A stretch of DNA of 64,000 nt from Pseudooceanicola nanhaiensis DSM 18065 (lineage in GTDB: Bacteria; Pseudomonadota; Alphaproteobacteria; Rhodobacterales; Rhodobacteraceae). Shown in pieces: positions 8,293-16,780 of this stretch (positions are counted from its first letter, which is position 1; the number at the start of each line of letters is the position of its first letter). The notes under the pieces were generated by a model, which saw nothing but the letters and a program-made list of their open reading frames with translations, was not told where the DNA came from and ran no database searches. Both the position numbers and the translations under genes were made by a program. Location of the stretch: the NCBI RefSeq assembly GCF_000688295.1, contig NZ_JHZF01000014.1, positions 186,001-250,000 on the forward strand, in the 5' to 3' direction.

Positions 8293-8502
8293 TCAGTGAC
8301 GGCCTCCGGCGCGGTCCGCGACTCGGCGGGTGACGTGGTCCGTGAGTGGTGCATCCGTGCCGCGTGGTTCCCGGTTCGGGTGGCGGGTTCCGTGGGCGAC
8401 GGAAAGGGCGGCCTGCAATCGGTCCGAAAGATCCTCGAGCCGGTGCCTGTCGGTATATGTCTTCAGGTCGGCAAGGACGCCGATGATCCAGTCATGTGCC
8501 AT
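8293..8502 (-). CDS. Small conserved Rhodobacterales protein (MAHDWI type)
   Basis: 69 residues. The N-terminus MAHDWIIGVLADLKTYTD resembles a short protein I recall from many Rhodobacterales, usually about 45-60 residues and of unknown function. Here the conserved helix covers about residues 1-35 and the C-terminal half (TRHPNREPRGTDAPL...) is basic and probably variable. A GGGGAA ribosome-binding site precedes ATG 8502. A perfect CtrA box lies 35 bases upstream, making this a plausible member of the CtrA regulon (motility, gene transfer, cell cycle). Confidence 0.7.
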   Translation of the reverse strand: MAHDWIIGVLADLKTYTDRHRLEDLSDRLQAALSVAHGTRHPNREPRGTDAPLTDHVTRRVADRAGGRH

Positions 8503-8536
8503 TTCCGTTCCCCGAAATGATCATCTCTCATGCGAG

Positions 8537-8552
8537 TTAACGAAGCGTTAAC
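8537..8552 (-). promoter_or_regulatory. CtrA-binding box, TTAA-N7-TTAAC
   Basis: TTAA (8537-8540), seven bases (CGAAGCG), TTAAC (8548-8552). It matches the full CtrA consensus exactly and lies within the larger palindrome GTTAACG-AAG-CGTTAAC. The 35-base distance to the minus-strand ATG at 8502 places it over the promoter of that gene. Confidence 0.7.
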
Positions 8553-8670
8553 GCCCGCGGCGCTCTCCGCACCGCAAGGAGGGTCGGCGGCAGGACAGGC
8601 CGGATCCATTCCCCGATTCCGGGGGGAAGCCCCTCGGACACATCGCTGAAATCCGGAGCTTGAGGCACGA

Positions 8671-8705
8671 AAAAGCCCCCGAAGCGCGCGGCTCCGGGGG
8701 CTTTT
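8671..8705 (-). terminator. Rho-independent terminator of ccr
   Basis: Read on the minus strand, AGCCCCCG pairs with CGGGGGCT around a GC-rich loop and is followed by five T. It starts 20 bases after the ccr stop codon. Confidence 0.8.
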
Positions 8706-8724
8706 GGGCGGCTGGGGCCGCGGA

Positions 8725-10011
8725 TCAGCGTCCGGCTTCGAGAACGTCCTCGACGGTGCGCAGGCCCGGGCGGGGCGATTGCACCAGGACGGCCATGTTG
8801 CCCGGTTTGTGCTCGTTTCGCATCATCTTCATGTGCGCGGAGGGGATCTCCTCCCAGGGGAAGACCTCGGACATGCAGGGATCGAGCCGCCGCTCGATCA
8901 TCAGGCGGTTGGCCGACGCGGCCTGCTTGAGGTTGGCGAAGTGCGAGCCCTGCAGGCGCTTCTGGTGCATCCACATGTAGCGCACGTCGAAGGTGGTGTT
9001 GAAGCCGGAGGTCCCGGCGCAGATCACCACGATCCCGCCCTTCTTCACCACGAGGGTGGAGACCGGGAAGGTCGCCTCGCCGGGGTGTTCGAAGACCATG
9101 TCGACGTTCACGCCCTTGCCGGTGATGTCCCAGATCGCCTTGCCGAACTTGCGGGCTTCCTTCAGCCACTCGTTGTACTCGGGCGAGTTCACGGTGGGCA
9201 GCTGGCCCCAGCAGTTGAATTCCTTCCGGTTGATGACGCCCTTCGCGCCCTGGTCCATGACGAACTGGCGCTTGCTCTCGTCCGAGATCACGCCGATCGC
9301 GTTGGCCCCCGCGGTGTTGGCGAGCTGGATGGCGTAGGAGCCGAGGCCGCCGGAGGCCCCCCAGACAAGGACGTTCTGCCCAGGCTTCAGCTCGTGCGGA
9401 TGGTGGCCGAAGAGCATCCGGTAGGCGGTGGCGAGCGTCAGCGTGTAGCAGGCGCTTTCCTCCCAGGTCAGGTGCTTGGGCCGCGGCATGAGCTGCTGCG
9501 CCTGCACCCGGGTGAATTGCGCGAAGGAGCCGTCGCCGGTCTCGTAGCCCCAGATCCGCTGGGAGGGCGAGAACATCGGGTCGCCGCCGTTGCATTCCTC
9601 GTCGTCGCCGTCGTCCTGGTTGCAGTGGATCACGACCTCGTCGCCGACCTTCCAGGTCTTCACCTTGTCGCCGACGGCCCAGACGATGCCCGAGGCGTCG
9701 GAGCCCGCGATGTGGTACTCCTGCTTGTGGACATCGAAGGGGCTGATCGGCTGGCCGAGACCGGCCCAGACGCCATTGTAGTTCACGCCCGCCGCCATCA
9801 CGAGGACGAGAACCTCGTGGCTGTCGATGGCCCATGTGTCCACGACCTCGACCTCGAAGCTCTTGTCGGGCTCGCCGTGACGCTCGCGCCGGATGGCCCA
9901 GGCGTACATCTGCTTTGGCACGTGCCCGAGCGGGGGCATTTCGCCAAGTTCGTAAAGGTCCTTCTTGGGCGCGTCGTAGGGCGCGACAGCCGCTTCCTTG
10001 TCCAGTGCCAT
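8725..10011 (-). CDS. ccr: Crotonyl-CoA carboxylase/reductase
   Basis: 428 residues, full length for Ccr. NADPH- and CO2-dependent reductive carboxylation of crotonyl-CoA to (2S)-ethylmalonyl-CoA, the signature step of the ethylmalonyl-CoA pathway for assimilating acetyl-CoA. It is a medium-chain dehydrogenase/reductase: the GroES-like part contains HIAGSDASGIVWAVGD and the Asp/Glu-rich CNQDDGDDEECNGGDPMFS insertion typical of Ccr, and the Rossmann part starts LVWGASGGLGSYAIQLA. DVRYMWMHQKRLQGSHFAN is family-specific. ATG 10011 follows AGGAGG closely; the M five codons upstream sits on that site. Divergent from ecm, the next enzyme but one of the same pathway. Its short leader begins with a hairpin (10035-10055). 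Confidence 0.97.
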   Translation of the reverse strand: MALDKEAAVAPYDAPKKDLYELGEMPPLGHVPKQMYAWAIRRERHGEPDKSFEVEVVDTWAIDSHEVLVLVMAAGVNYNGVWAGLGQPISPFDVHKQEYHIAGSDASGIVWAVGDKVKTWKVGDEVVIHCNQDDGDDEECNGGDPMFSPSQRIWGYETGDGSFAQFTRVQAQQLMPRPKHLTWEESACYTLTLATAYRMLFGHHPHELKPGQNVLVWGASGGLGSYAIQLANTAGANAIGVISDESKRQFVMDQGAKGVINRKEFNCWGQLPTVNSPEYNEWLKEARKFGKAIWDITGKGVNVDMVFEHPGEATFPVSTLVVKKGGIVVICAGTSGFNTTFDVRYMWMHQKRLQGSHFANLKQAASANRLMIERRLDPCMSEVFPWEEIPSAHMKMMRNEHKPGNMAVLVQSPRPGLRTVEDVLEAGR

Positions 10012-10034
10012 GTGGGCCTCCTGCATGTCCTTTT

Positions 10035-10055
10035 GCCGCGATGCAGAATCGCGGC
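10035..10055 (-). promoter_or_regulatory. Inverted repeat in the ccr leader
   Basis: GCCGCGAT-N5-ATCGCGGC, perfect eight-base arms. A TATATT -10 element (10068-10073, minus strand) would start transcription near 10061, so this hairpin would form the very 5' end of the ccr mRNA, 24 bases before the ATG. It could be an operator or a stability/translation hairpin. Confidence 0.5.
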
Positions 10056-10180
10056 GTCTGTGCCTCGAATATAATCGGGTGCGCAACAATGCAATGCCGC
10101 ATGGGCGCGGTTTTGAAATTTTATGACCGAGCAGCCGCAGAAAATTGCGCGCCGGGCGGGGATCGGCCGCCGGGTTCATG

Positions 10181-10227
10181 CTCTCTCGCGCCAATGATGC
10201 TTGGGTTTGCCCGGCTTGGCGAGAGAG
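10181..10227. promoter_or_regulatory. Long imperfect inverted repeat between ccr and ecm
   Basis: CTCTCTCGCGCCAA (10181-10194) is repeated inverted as TTGGCGAGAGAG (10216-10227), twelve pairs with one extra base, separated by 21 bases. It sits mid-way in the 385-base divergent region. No regulator motif is recognised; it may be a looping operator or a cruciform. Confidence 0.35.
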
Positions 10228-10319
10228 TCCCGCAGCCGGGCGACGCGGGATCGCGGAAATTCGCAGCGACGGGCGAGGACATGCCGGGCTCCCGGCGCGC
10301 GACGCCGCGTTGCGGCGAA

Positions 10320-10348
10320 TTGACATCGCCACATTCTGACCGATAGTT
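10320..10348 (+). promoter_or_regulatory. Promoter of ecm
   Basis: TTGACA (10320-10325), 17-base spacer, ATAGTT (10343-10348). A perfect -35 at the ideal distance; transcription would begin about 40 bases before the ecm ATG. GAGAGG provides the ribosome-binding site six bases before ATG 10397. Confidence 0.6.
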
Positions 10349-10396
10349 ACACGCACACGAAAGAAAATTACCCGCGCGATTCACGAGAGGCTAGCC

Positions 10397-12367
10397 ATGA
10401 CCGACGCTCCGAAAAAGGACAGACCCTGGCTCTTCCGCACCTATTCGGGCCATTCGACGGCCTCGGCCTCGAACGCGCTCTACCGGTCGAACCTGAAGCG
10501 CGGCCAGACCGGCCTGTCGGTCGCTTTCGACCTGCCGACCCAGACCGGCTATGACAGCGACCACGTGCTGGCGCGGGGCGAGGTGGGCAAGGTCGGCGTG
10601 CCGATCTCTCACCTGGGTGACATGCGCACGCTCTTCGACCAGATCCCGCTGGCCGAGATGAACACCTCGATGACGATCAACGCGACCGCGCCGTGGCTGC
10701 TGGCGCTCTACATCGCGGTGGCCGAGGAACAGGGCGCGTCGCCCGAGGTGCTGCAGGGCACGGTGCAGAACGACCTGATCAAGGAATACCTGAGCCGCGG
10801 CACCTATATCTGCCCGCCTCAGCCCTCGCTCAGGATGATCGCGGACGTGGCCGAGTACTGCTATCGGCACGTGCCGAAGTGGAACCCGATGAACGTCTGC
10901 TCCTACCACCTGCAGGAGGCGGGCGCGACGCCCGAGCAGGAGCTGGCCTATGCGCTGGCGACCGGCATCGCGGTGCTCGACGAGCTGCGGCCCCGGGTGC
11001 CCGAGGAGGATTTCCCGACGGTGGTGGGGCGGATCTCGTTCTTCGTGAACGCGGGGATCCGCTTCGTGACCGAGATGTGCAAGATGCGCGCCTTCGTGGA
11101 CCTCTGGGATGAGATCTGCCGCGACCGCTACGGCGTGGAGGAGGAGAAGTTCCGCCGCTTCCGCTACGGGGTGCAGGTGAACAGCCTCGGGCTGACCGAA
11201 CAGCAGCCGGAGAACAACGTCTACCGGATCCTGCTCGAGATGCTGGCGGTGACGCTGTCGAAGAAGGCGCGGGCCCGGGCGGTGCAGCTGCCCGCGTGGA
11301 ACGAGGCGCTCGGCCTGCCGCGGCCCTGGGACCAGCAATGGTCGCTCCGGATGCAGCAGATCATGGCCTACGAGACGGACCTGCTGGAATTCGACGATCT
11401 TTTCGACGGCAACCCGGCGGTGGACCGGAAGGTCGCGGCGCTGAAGGAGGGGGCGCGGGCCGAGCTGGCCAACCTCGAGTCGATGGGCGGCGCGGTGAAG
11501 GCCATCGAATACATGAAGTCGCGGCTGGTCGATTCGAACGCCGAGAGGGTGAACCGGATCGAACGGGAGGAGACCGTCGTCGTCGGCGTGAACCGCTGGC
11601 AGGAGGCCGAACCCTCGCCGCTCATGGGCGAGGACGGGGGAATCATGACGGTGGACCCGGCGGTCGAGGCCGATCAGGTCGAGCGGCTGAACGCCTGGCG
11701 TGCCGAGCGGGACGAGGCGGCGGTGAAGGCCGCGCTCGAGGCCCTGCGCGAGGCGGCGGCGATGAACGAGAACGTCATGCCGGCCTCGATCCACGCGGCG
11801 AAGGCCGGGGTGACGACCGGCGAATGGGCGGCGGTGATGCGCTCGGTCCATGGCGAGTACCGCGGGCCGACCGGCGTCGCGGCGGGCATGTCGAACAAGA
11901 CCGAGGGGCTGGAGGAGATCCGGGCGGCGGTCGACGCGGTCAGCGACCGGCTGGGACGGCGGCTGAAGTTCGTCATCGGCAAGCCCGGGCTCGACGGGCA
12001 TTCCAACGGCGCCGAGCAGATCGCCTTCCGCGCGCGGGACTGCGGGATGGACATCGACTACCAGGGGATCCGGCTGACGCCCGAGGAGATCGTCGAGAAG
12101 GCGCAGGCCGAGCAGGCGCATGTGGTGGGGCTGTCGATCCTGTCGGGCTCGCACATGCCGCTGGTCGAGGACGTGCTGGCCCGGATGCGCGAGGCCGGCA
12201 TGGGCGACGTGCCGGTGATCGTCGGCGGGATCATCCCCGAGGCCGACGCGAAGGCGATGCTGGGCATGGGGGTGGCGCGGGTCTACACGCCGAAGGATTT
12301 CGAGCTAAATGCGATCATGATGGACGTCGTGGCGCTGGCCGATCCGAAGGCCGTGGCGGCCGAGTGA
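10397..12367 (+). CDS. ecm: Ethylmalonyl-CoA mutase (adenosylcobalamin)
   Basis: 656 residues. Converts (2R)-ethylmalonyl-CoA to (2S)-methylsuccinyl-CoA by carbon-skeleton rearrangement. Single-chain mutase: an N-terminal TIM barrel (PWLFRTYSGHSTA, GLSVAFDLPTQTGYDSDH, MNTSMTINATAPWLLAL, NVCSYHLQEAGA) and a C-terminal B12 domain with the base-off motif D533-x-H535 (KPGLDGHSNG), then GLSILSGSH and VIVGGIIPEAD. The length is shorter than methylmalonyl-CoA mutases (about 710), as expected for Ecm. It leads a unit with acyP. With ccr, hbd and the enoyl-CoA hydratases elsewhere in the window it supports acetate, polyhydroxybutyrate or C1/C2 assimilation without isocitrate lyase. Confidence 0.96.
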   Translation: MTDAPKKDRPWLFRTYSGHSTASASNALYRSNLKRGQTGLSVAFDLPTQTGYDSDHVLARGEVGKVGVPISHLGDMRTLFDQIPLAEMNTSMTINATAPWLLALYIAVAEEQGASPEVLQGTVQNDLIKEYLSRGTYICPPQPSLRMIADVAEYCYRHVPKWNPMNVCSYHLQEAGATPEQELAYALATGIAVLDELRPRVPEEDFPTVVGRISFFVNAGIRFVTEMCKMRAFVDLWDEICRDRYGVEEEKFRRFRYGVQVNSLGLTEQQPENNVYRILLEMLAVTLSKKARARAVQLPAWNEALGLPRPWDQQWSLRMQQIMAYETDLLEFDDLFDGNPAVDRKVAALKEGARAELANLESMGGAVKAIEYMKSRLVDSNAERVNRIEREETVVVGVNRWQEAEPSPLMGEDGGIMTVDPAVEADQVERLNAWRAERDEAAVKAALEALREAAAMNENVMPASIHAAKAGVTTGEWAAVMRSVHGEYRGPTGVAAGMSNKTEGLEEIRAAVDAVSDRLGRRLKFVIGKPGLDGHSNGAEQIAFRARDCGMDIDYQGIRLTPEEIVEKAQAEQAHVVGLSILSGSHMPLVEDVLARMREAGMGDVPVIVGGIIPEADAKAMLGMGVARVYTPKDFELNAIMMDVVALADPKAVAAE

Positions 12368-12387
12368 CGTCCCCCCGAGGGGAGAAC

Positions 12388-12663
12388 ATGACCGAGGAAT
12401 GCCGCCATCTCAGGGTGACGGGCCGCGTCCAGGGCGTGGCCTTCCGTGCCTGGACAAAGGGCCAGGCCGAGAGGCTGGGCCTCCGGGGCTGGGTGCGGAA
12501 CGAGGATGACGGCTCGGTCACCGCGATGGTCTGCGGCGCGCGCAAGGCGCTCGAGGAGATGGTCACCGCCTGCTGGCAGGGTCCGGGCGCGGCGGAGGTG
12601 CGCGACGTGCAGTCCGAGGCGGCGCCGGCGGAGCCCTGCGACGGGTTCGAGATCCGCAGGTGA
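12388..12663 (+). CDS. acyP: Acylphosphatase
   Basis: 91 residues, standard size. Hydrolyses carboxyl-phosphate bonds of acylphosphates in the cytosol. VTGRVQGVAFRAWTKGQAER carries the phosphate-binding loop with its arginine, and LGLRGWVRNEDDGSVTAMVC the conserved asparagine. The gene starts 20 bases after ecm with GAGGGGAG upstream, so it is probably cotranscribed; a link to acyl-CoA metabolism is plausible but not shown. Confidence 0.92.
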   Translation: MTEECRHLRVTGRVQGVAFRAWTKGQAERLGLRGWVRNEDDGSVTAMVCGARKALEEMVTACWQGPGAAEVRDVQSEAAPAEPCDGFEIRR

Positions 12664-12728
12664 TGGCGCCGGGCGCGGCCCGTCGCCCCGGCAACGCCCG
12701 CGCCGGGCATCGAGCCCGGCCCGGGCGT

Positions 12729-12787
12729 CGGGGGGCTGTCTGCCCCCCTGGCCCCCCCGAGGATACGGGACCAGAGGAAGGTGGGGG
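12729..12787 (+). repeat. Structured dispersed repeat, copy A2 (no central stem)
   Basis: GGGGGG-CTGTCTG-CCCCCC hairpin, then directly the second C-tract (C7), GAGGATACGGGACCAGAGG and a final G-tract. The central variable stem of A1/A3 is absent. It lies between the convergent ends of acyP and hbd, hairpin-first in the acyP direction. Confidence 0.75.
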
Positions 12788-13663
12788 TCAGCGCGTCGGG
12801 ACGGGTTTGTCGCCGGAGTAATCGTAGAAGCCGCGGCCGGTCTTGCGGCCGAGCCAGCCGGCCTCGACGTATTTCGTGAGCAGCGGGCAGGGGCGGTACT
12901 TGGTGTCCGCGAGGCCGTCGTGCAGCACGTTCATGATCGCGAGGCAGGTGTCGAGGCCGATGAAATCCGCCAGTTCCAGCGGACCCATCGGGTGGTTCGC
13001 GCCCAGCTTCATGGCCTGGTCGATGGAGTTCACGTTGCCGACGCCCTCGTAGAGCGTGTAGACCGCCTCGTTGATCATCGGCATCAGGATGCGGTTGACG
13101 ATGAAGGCGGGGAAATCCTCGGCCGAGGCGGCGGTCTTGCCGATCCGTTCGACGATGCCGTGGCAGGCCTTGTAGGTCGCCTCGTCGGTGGCGATGCCGC
13201 GGATCAGCTCCACGAGCTGCATGACCGGAACGGGGTTCATGAAGTGGAAGCCCATGAACCGTTCGGGCCGGTCGGTGCGCGAGGCGAGGCGGGTGATCGA
13301 GATCGACGAGGTGTTCGAGGTCAGGATGGTGTGGTCCTGCAGATGCGGCACCAGTTCGCGGAAGATCGCGTCCTTCACCGTCTCGCGCTCGGTCGCGGCC
13401 TCGATCACGAGGTCGGTCCGGCCGAGGTCGGTGAGGGTCAGCGTCGGCGTGATCCGGGCGATCGCCTCGGCCTTGGCCTCGGCCGAGATCACCTCGCGCG
13501 TGACCTGGCGCTCGAGGTTGCGGTCGATCAGCGAGATCGCGCGGTCGAGCGCGTCCTGGTTCACGTCGTTCAGGAGCACCTCGTAGCCCGCCAGCGCCAT
13601 GACATGGGCGATCCCGTTGCCCATCTGCCCCGCGCCGATGACGCCGATGCGTTCGATCTCCAT
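12788..13663 (-). CDS. hbd: 3-hydroxybutyryl-CoA dehydrogenase
   Basis: 291 residues, typical. Interconverts acetoacetyl-CoA and (S)-3-hydroxybutyryl-CoA with NAD(P) in the cytosol. Rossmann loop GAGQMGNGIAHVMALAG (about 8-24), TSNTSSISI, the catalytic FHFMNPVPVMQLVE with histidine and NP, and the C-terminal helical domain DFPAFIVNRILMPMINEA, GANHPMGPLELADFIG, YRPCPLL. ATG 13663 has AAGGAG nine bases upstream; the frame runs on upstream without family sequence. Convergent with acyP and one gene away from ecm/ccr, which suits a role in supplying crotonyl-CoA. Confidence 0.94.
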   Translation of the reverse strand: MEIERIGVIGAGQMGNGIAHVMALAGYEVLLNDVNQDALDRAISLIDRNLERQVTREVISAEAKAEAIARITPTLTLTDLGRTDLVIEAATERETVKDAIFRELVPHLQDHTILTSNTSSISITRLASRTDRPERFMGFHFMNPVPVMQLVELIRGIATDEATYKACHGIVERIGKTAASAEDFPAFIVNRILMPMINEAVYTLYEGVGNVNSIDQAMKLGANHPMGPLELADFIGLDTCLAIMNVLHDGLADTKYRPCPLLTKYVEAGWLGRKTGRGFYDYSGDKPVPTR

Positions 13664-13800
13664 GCCGCTCTTCTCCTTCTGCCGGTCGGCGCGACAATAG
13701 GCGCGGGGGCGGGACCTCCGCAAGAGCGGGCGGACTTAGGGAAGGGTTAGGACTTCTGCGCGACACTGCACATGGGTGAGACAGAACGCTGGTGGGATCC

Positions 13801-14643
13801 ATGTCATTCGAAAAGCGAAGCGCCGCGGCGCTCGATTACTTCCCTTGTCACTACGGCAGGTCGCGGAACCTCTTCCGCGGGCCCCGCAAGCGGATGGAGG
13901 GAGATTACGTCGCCTTCCTGGGCGGAACGGACACCTACGGCCGCTTCGTGCCGCGGCCCTTTCCGGCGCTTGTGGAGGACAGGCTCGGCCTGCCCTGCGT
14001 CAATTTCGGCTGGATGAATGCGGGGCCGGATGCCTTCCTGAACGACGAGGCGGTGCTGGCGGCGGCGCAGGGCGCGCGGGCGGTGGTGCTGCAGGTGCCC
14101 GGCGCGCAGAACCTGACGAACCGCTATTACGCCGTGCATCCGCGGCGCAACGACCGTTTCGTGGAGGCGTCGGAGCTGATGCGCCGGCTGTTTCCCGGGG
14201 TGGATTTCACCGAGTACCATTTCACGCGCCACCTGCTGGGCGCGCTGGCGGCCGGGCATCCGGAGCGGTTCGCGATCCTGAAGGTGGAGCTTCAGGCCGC
14301 CTGGGTCGCGCGGATGGGCGAGCTGATCGACCGCATCGGCCGGCCGGTGCTGCTGGTGTGGTTCGCGCGTCGCGCGCCGGAGCCGGTCGGGGCGCGGGGG
14401 CCGGAGATCGGCCGTGACCCGCTTTTCGTGACCGCGGAGATGCTGGCGCAGATCGCGCCCCGGCCGGCCTCGGTCATCGACGCGACGGCCAGCGCGACGG
14501 CGCTCGCGGCAGGCACGGCCGGGATGGTCTTCGCCGATATCGAGGCGCCCGCCGCGGCCGAGCTGATGGGGCCCGCGGCCCATGGCGAGGCGGCCGAGCG
14601 GATCGCCGCGCACCTGGCTGACATGATGGCGCTGGAAGGGTGA
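13801..14643 (+). CDS. DUF6473 family protein
   Basis: 280 residues; a family I associate with Rhodobacterales, function unknown. Typical stretches are [73 protein letters not shown] and [14 protein letters not shown]. The GGT(D/E)TYG and PGAQNLSNR-like blocks suggest an SGNH/GDSL-like or polysaccharide-related fold, but no Ser-His-Asp triad is clear, so no reaction is assigned. No signal peptide. ATG 13801 is taken; an in-frame GTG at 13792 is possible. Followed by a terminator shared with etfA. Confidence 0.8.
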   Translation: MSFEKRSAAALDYFPCHYGRSRNLFRGPRKRMEGDYVAFLGGTDTYGRFVPRPFPALVEDRLGLPCVNFGWMNAGPDAFLNDEAVLAAAQGARAVVLQVPGAQNLTNRYYAVHPRRNDRFVEASELMRRLFPGVDFTEYHFTRHLLGALAAGHPERFAILKVELQAAWVARMGELIDRIGRPVLLVWFARRAPEPVGARGPEIGRDPLFVTAEMLAQIAPRPASVIDATASATALAAGTAGMVFADIEAPAAAELMGPAAHGEAAERIAAHLADMMALEG

Positions 14644-14675
14644 GACCGGCCGCGGCAACGGCGGGCCCAAAGAAA

Positions 14676-14697
14676 AGGGCCCGCCGAAGCGGGCCCT
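14676..14697. terminator. Bidirectional terminator between the DUF6473 gene and etfA
   Basis: AGGGCCCGC-CGAA-GCGGGCCCT, perfect nine-pair stem with a tetraloop. On the minus strand (etfA) it is followed by TTTTCTTT; on the plus strand by TCTCC, so it is stronger for etfA. Confidence 0.75.
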
Positions 14698-14740
14698 CTC
14701 CAATCTCCGTGGGGTGCGTGCGCTGCAGGCACCGCCGCGT

Positions 14741-15667
14741 TCAGAGTTTCTCGGTCAGTTCCGGCACGAGCTCGAACAGATCGCCCACGAGGCCGTAATC
14801 GGCGACCTGGAAGATCGGCGCTTCCTCGTCCTTGTTGATCGCGACGATGACCTTCGAGTCCTTCATCCCTGCGAGGTGCTGGATCGCCCCCGAGATGCCG
14901 ACCGCGATGTAGAGGTCCGGCGCCACGACCTTGCCGGTCTGGCCGACCTGCCAGTCGTTCGGCGCATAGCCCGAATCGACCGCGGCGCGCGAGGCACCGA
15001 CGGCGGCGCCCAGCTTGTCGGCGAGCTTCTCGATCAGCGCGAAGTTCTCTTCCGACCCGAGGCCACGGCCGCCCGAGACGACGATGCCCGCGGAGGTGAG
15101 TTCCGGACGATCGCTTTCGGCGACCTTGTCCTCGATCCATTCCGACAGGGCCGGGTCATCGGCCTTGGCTGCGTCCTCGACGGAGGCCGAGCCACCGGTG
15201 CCGGCCGCGTCGAAGGTGGAGGTCCGGAAGGTGATGACCTTCTTCTCGTCCTTCGATTTCACGGTCTGGATGGCGTTGCCGGCATAGATCGGGCGCTCGA
15301 ACGTGTCGGCGTCGACCACGGCGGAGACATCCGTCAGGATCATGCTGTCGAGCAGGGCTGCGACGCGCGGCATGATGTTCTTCGCATCGGTGGTCGCCGG
15401 TGCGCAGATGTGGCTGTAATCGCCCGCAAGCGAGACGATCAGCGCCGCGGTCGGCTCGGCCAGGCGGTGGCCGTAGAGCGCATCCTCGGCGAGGAGCACC
15501 TTGGCGACGCCCTCGATCGTGGCGGCTTCCTTGGCGGCCTCGGAGGCGGAGGCGCCCGCGCAGAGCACGGTCACGTCGCCCAGCGACTTGGCGGCAGAGA
15601 CGGCCTTGGCGGTGGCGTCCATCGCCAGCGCGCCGTCGGTGACTTCGGCAAGCAGAAGAACGGCCAT
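14741..15667 (-). CDS. etfA: Electron transfer flavoprotein, alpha subunit
   Basis: 308 residues. FAD-bearing subunit of the ETF heterodimer, which takes electrons from acyl-CoA and N-methyl dehydrogenases and passes them to ETF:quinone oxidoreductase. The C-terminal FAD domain is complete: [57 protein letters not shown] and [20 protein letters not shown]. The ATG overlaps the etfB stop by one base (TAATG), so the pair is translationally coupled. It lies opposite the dimethylglycine dehydrogenase-like gene, a natural electron donor. Confidence 0.97.
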   Translation of the reverse strand: MAVLLLAEVTDGALAMDATAKAVSAAKSLGDVTVLCAGASASEAAKEAATIEGVAKVLLAEDALYGHRLAEPTAALIVSLAGDYSHICAPATTDAKNIMPRVAALLDSMILTDVSAVVDADTFERPIYAGNAIQTVKSKDEKKVITFRTSTFDAAGTGGSASVEDAAKADDPALSEWIEDKVAESDRPELTSAGIVVSGGRGLGSEENFALIEKLADKLGAAVGASRAAVDSGYAPNDWQVGQTGKVVAPDLYIAVGISGAIQHLAGMKDSKVIVAINKDEEAPIFQVADYGLVGDLFELVPELTEKL

Positions 15668-16425
15668 TACACGATCCCCTTCTCTTTGAGTTTTGCCACG
15701 AGCGTGTCGACATCGGCCACGACTTCGCCGGCCTGGCGTGCCTCGGGCTCGGAGGTCTTCACGATCTCGAGCCGCGGCGAGACGTCGACGCCGTAATCGG
15801 CGGCGGTCTTTTCCTCCAGCGGCTTCTTCTTCGCCTTCATGATGTTCGGCAGCGAGGCATAGCGCGGCTCGTTCAGGCGGAGGTCGGCGGTGATGATGGC
15901 GGGCATCTTGACCTTGATGGTCTGCAGGCCGCCGTCGACTTCGCGCGAGACCGTGGCGCTGTCGCCCTCGATCTTCAGCTCGTTGGCGAAGGTCGCCTGG
16001 GACCAGCCGGTGAGCGCGGCGAGCATCTGGCCGGTCGCGTTCATGTCGTTGTCGATCGCCTGTTTCCCGGCGATGACCAGCCCGGGCTGCTCTTCGTCGA
16101 TCACGGCCTTCAGCAGCTTCGCGACGGCGAGCGGCTCGATGTCCTGGTGGACGTCATCGGCGGCGACGATCAGGATGGCGCGGTCGGCGCCCATGGCGAG
16201 CGCGGTGCGCAGGGTTTCCTGCGCCTGCTTCACGCCGATCGAGACCACGACGATCTCTTCGGCGGTGCCGGCTTCCTTCAGACGGATGGCCTCTTCGACG
16301 GCGATCTCGTCGAACGGGTTCATCGACATCTTGACGTTGGCGAGATCGACCCCGGAACCATCCGATTTGACACGGACCTTCACGTTGTAGTCGATCACGC
16401 GTTTGACAGGCACGAGCACCTTCAT
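15667..16425 (-). CDS. etfB: Electron transfer flavoprotein, beta subunit
   Basis: 252 residues, typical. AMP-binding partner of EtfA. Family sequence begins [66 protein letters not shown] and the recognition-loop region [20 protein letters not shown] are all present. The recognition loop docks donor dehydrogenases. ATG 16425 has AGGGAG ten bases upstream. First gene of the etfBA unit; transcribed divergently from the gene at 16781. Confidence 0.97.
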   Translation of the reverse strand: MKVLVPVKRVIDYNVKVRVKSDGSGVDLANVKMSMNPFDEIAVEEAIRLKEAGTAEEIVVVSIGVKQAQETLRTALAMGADRAILIVAADDVHQDIEPLAVAKLLKAVIDEEQPGLVIAGKQAIDNDMNATGQMLAALTGWSQATFANELKIEGDSATVSREVDGGLQTIKVKMPAIITADLRLNEPRYASLPNIMKAKKKPLEEKTAADYGVDVSPRLEIVKTSEPEARQAGEVVADVDTLVAKLKEKGIV

Positions 16426-16780
16426 TTGCGCGGTCTCCCTTTCCAAAATCCGGCCACGGATTCGTGGCCCCCGATACAATCTCCCGGGCGTTGATAACGG
16501 AGCCACATAGGGGGTGACAGAGCAAAATCGACGCTTTTCACGCATGGAACGCGGCGTATTGTCCGATTTGCGGTATGAAATTTTGCCATGCGGAACATGC
16601 GCGAAGCTGTTTCCGCTACCATCTGCCATGCGTCACCGGCGCGCCGGCCGGACCCGCCTTCGCCCCGGCCTGCACCGTCCCCGGGTCGGTTTTGTGCTTC
16701 CGGAGGTCGGATGGCAAAGGCGCGGCCCCAGCGATCCGGTCCATACACGGGGCGAAACGCCAACCGGAGTCGCGAGACTG
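16426..16780. other. Divergent promoter region etfB / dimethylglycine dehydrogenase-like gene
   Basis: 355 bases. Comparatively AT-rich between about 16515 and 16590, where the promoters probably lie, and GC-rich from 16630. No convincing palindrome, riboswitch or small gene seen. Confidence 0.5.

Noticed and set aside
10391-12154. Long open frame of 587 codons on the minus strand opposite ecm
   Set aside because: It mirrors ecm codon positions, is Arg/His/Leu-rich and has no family motif. High GC removes stops on the complementary strand; many similar shadows occur, for example opposite ftsK, dmgdh and ccoN.
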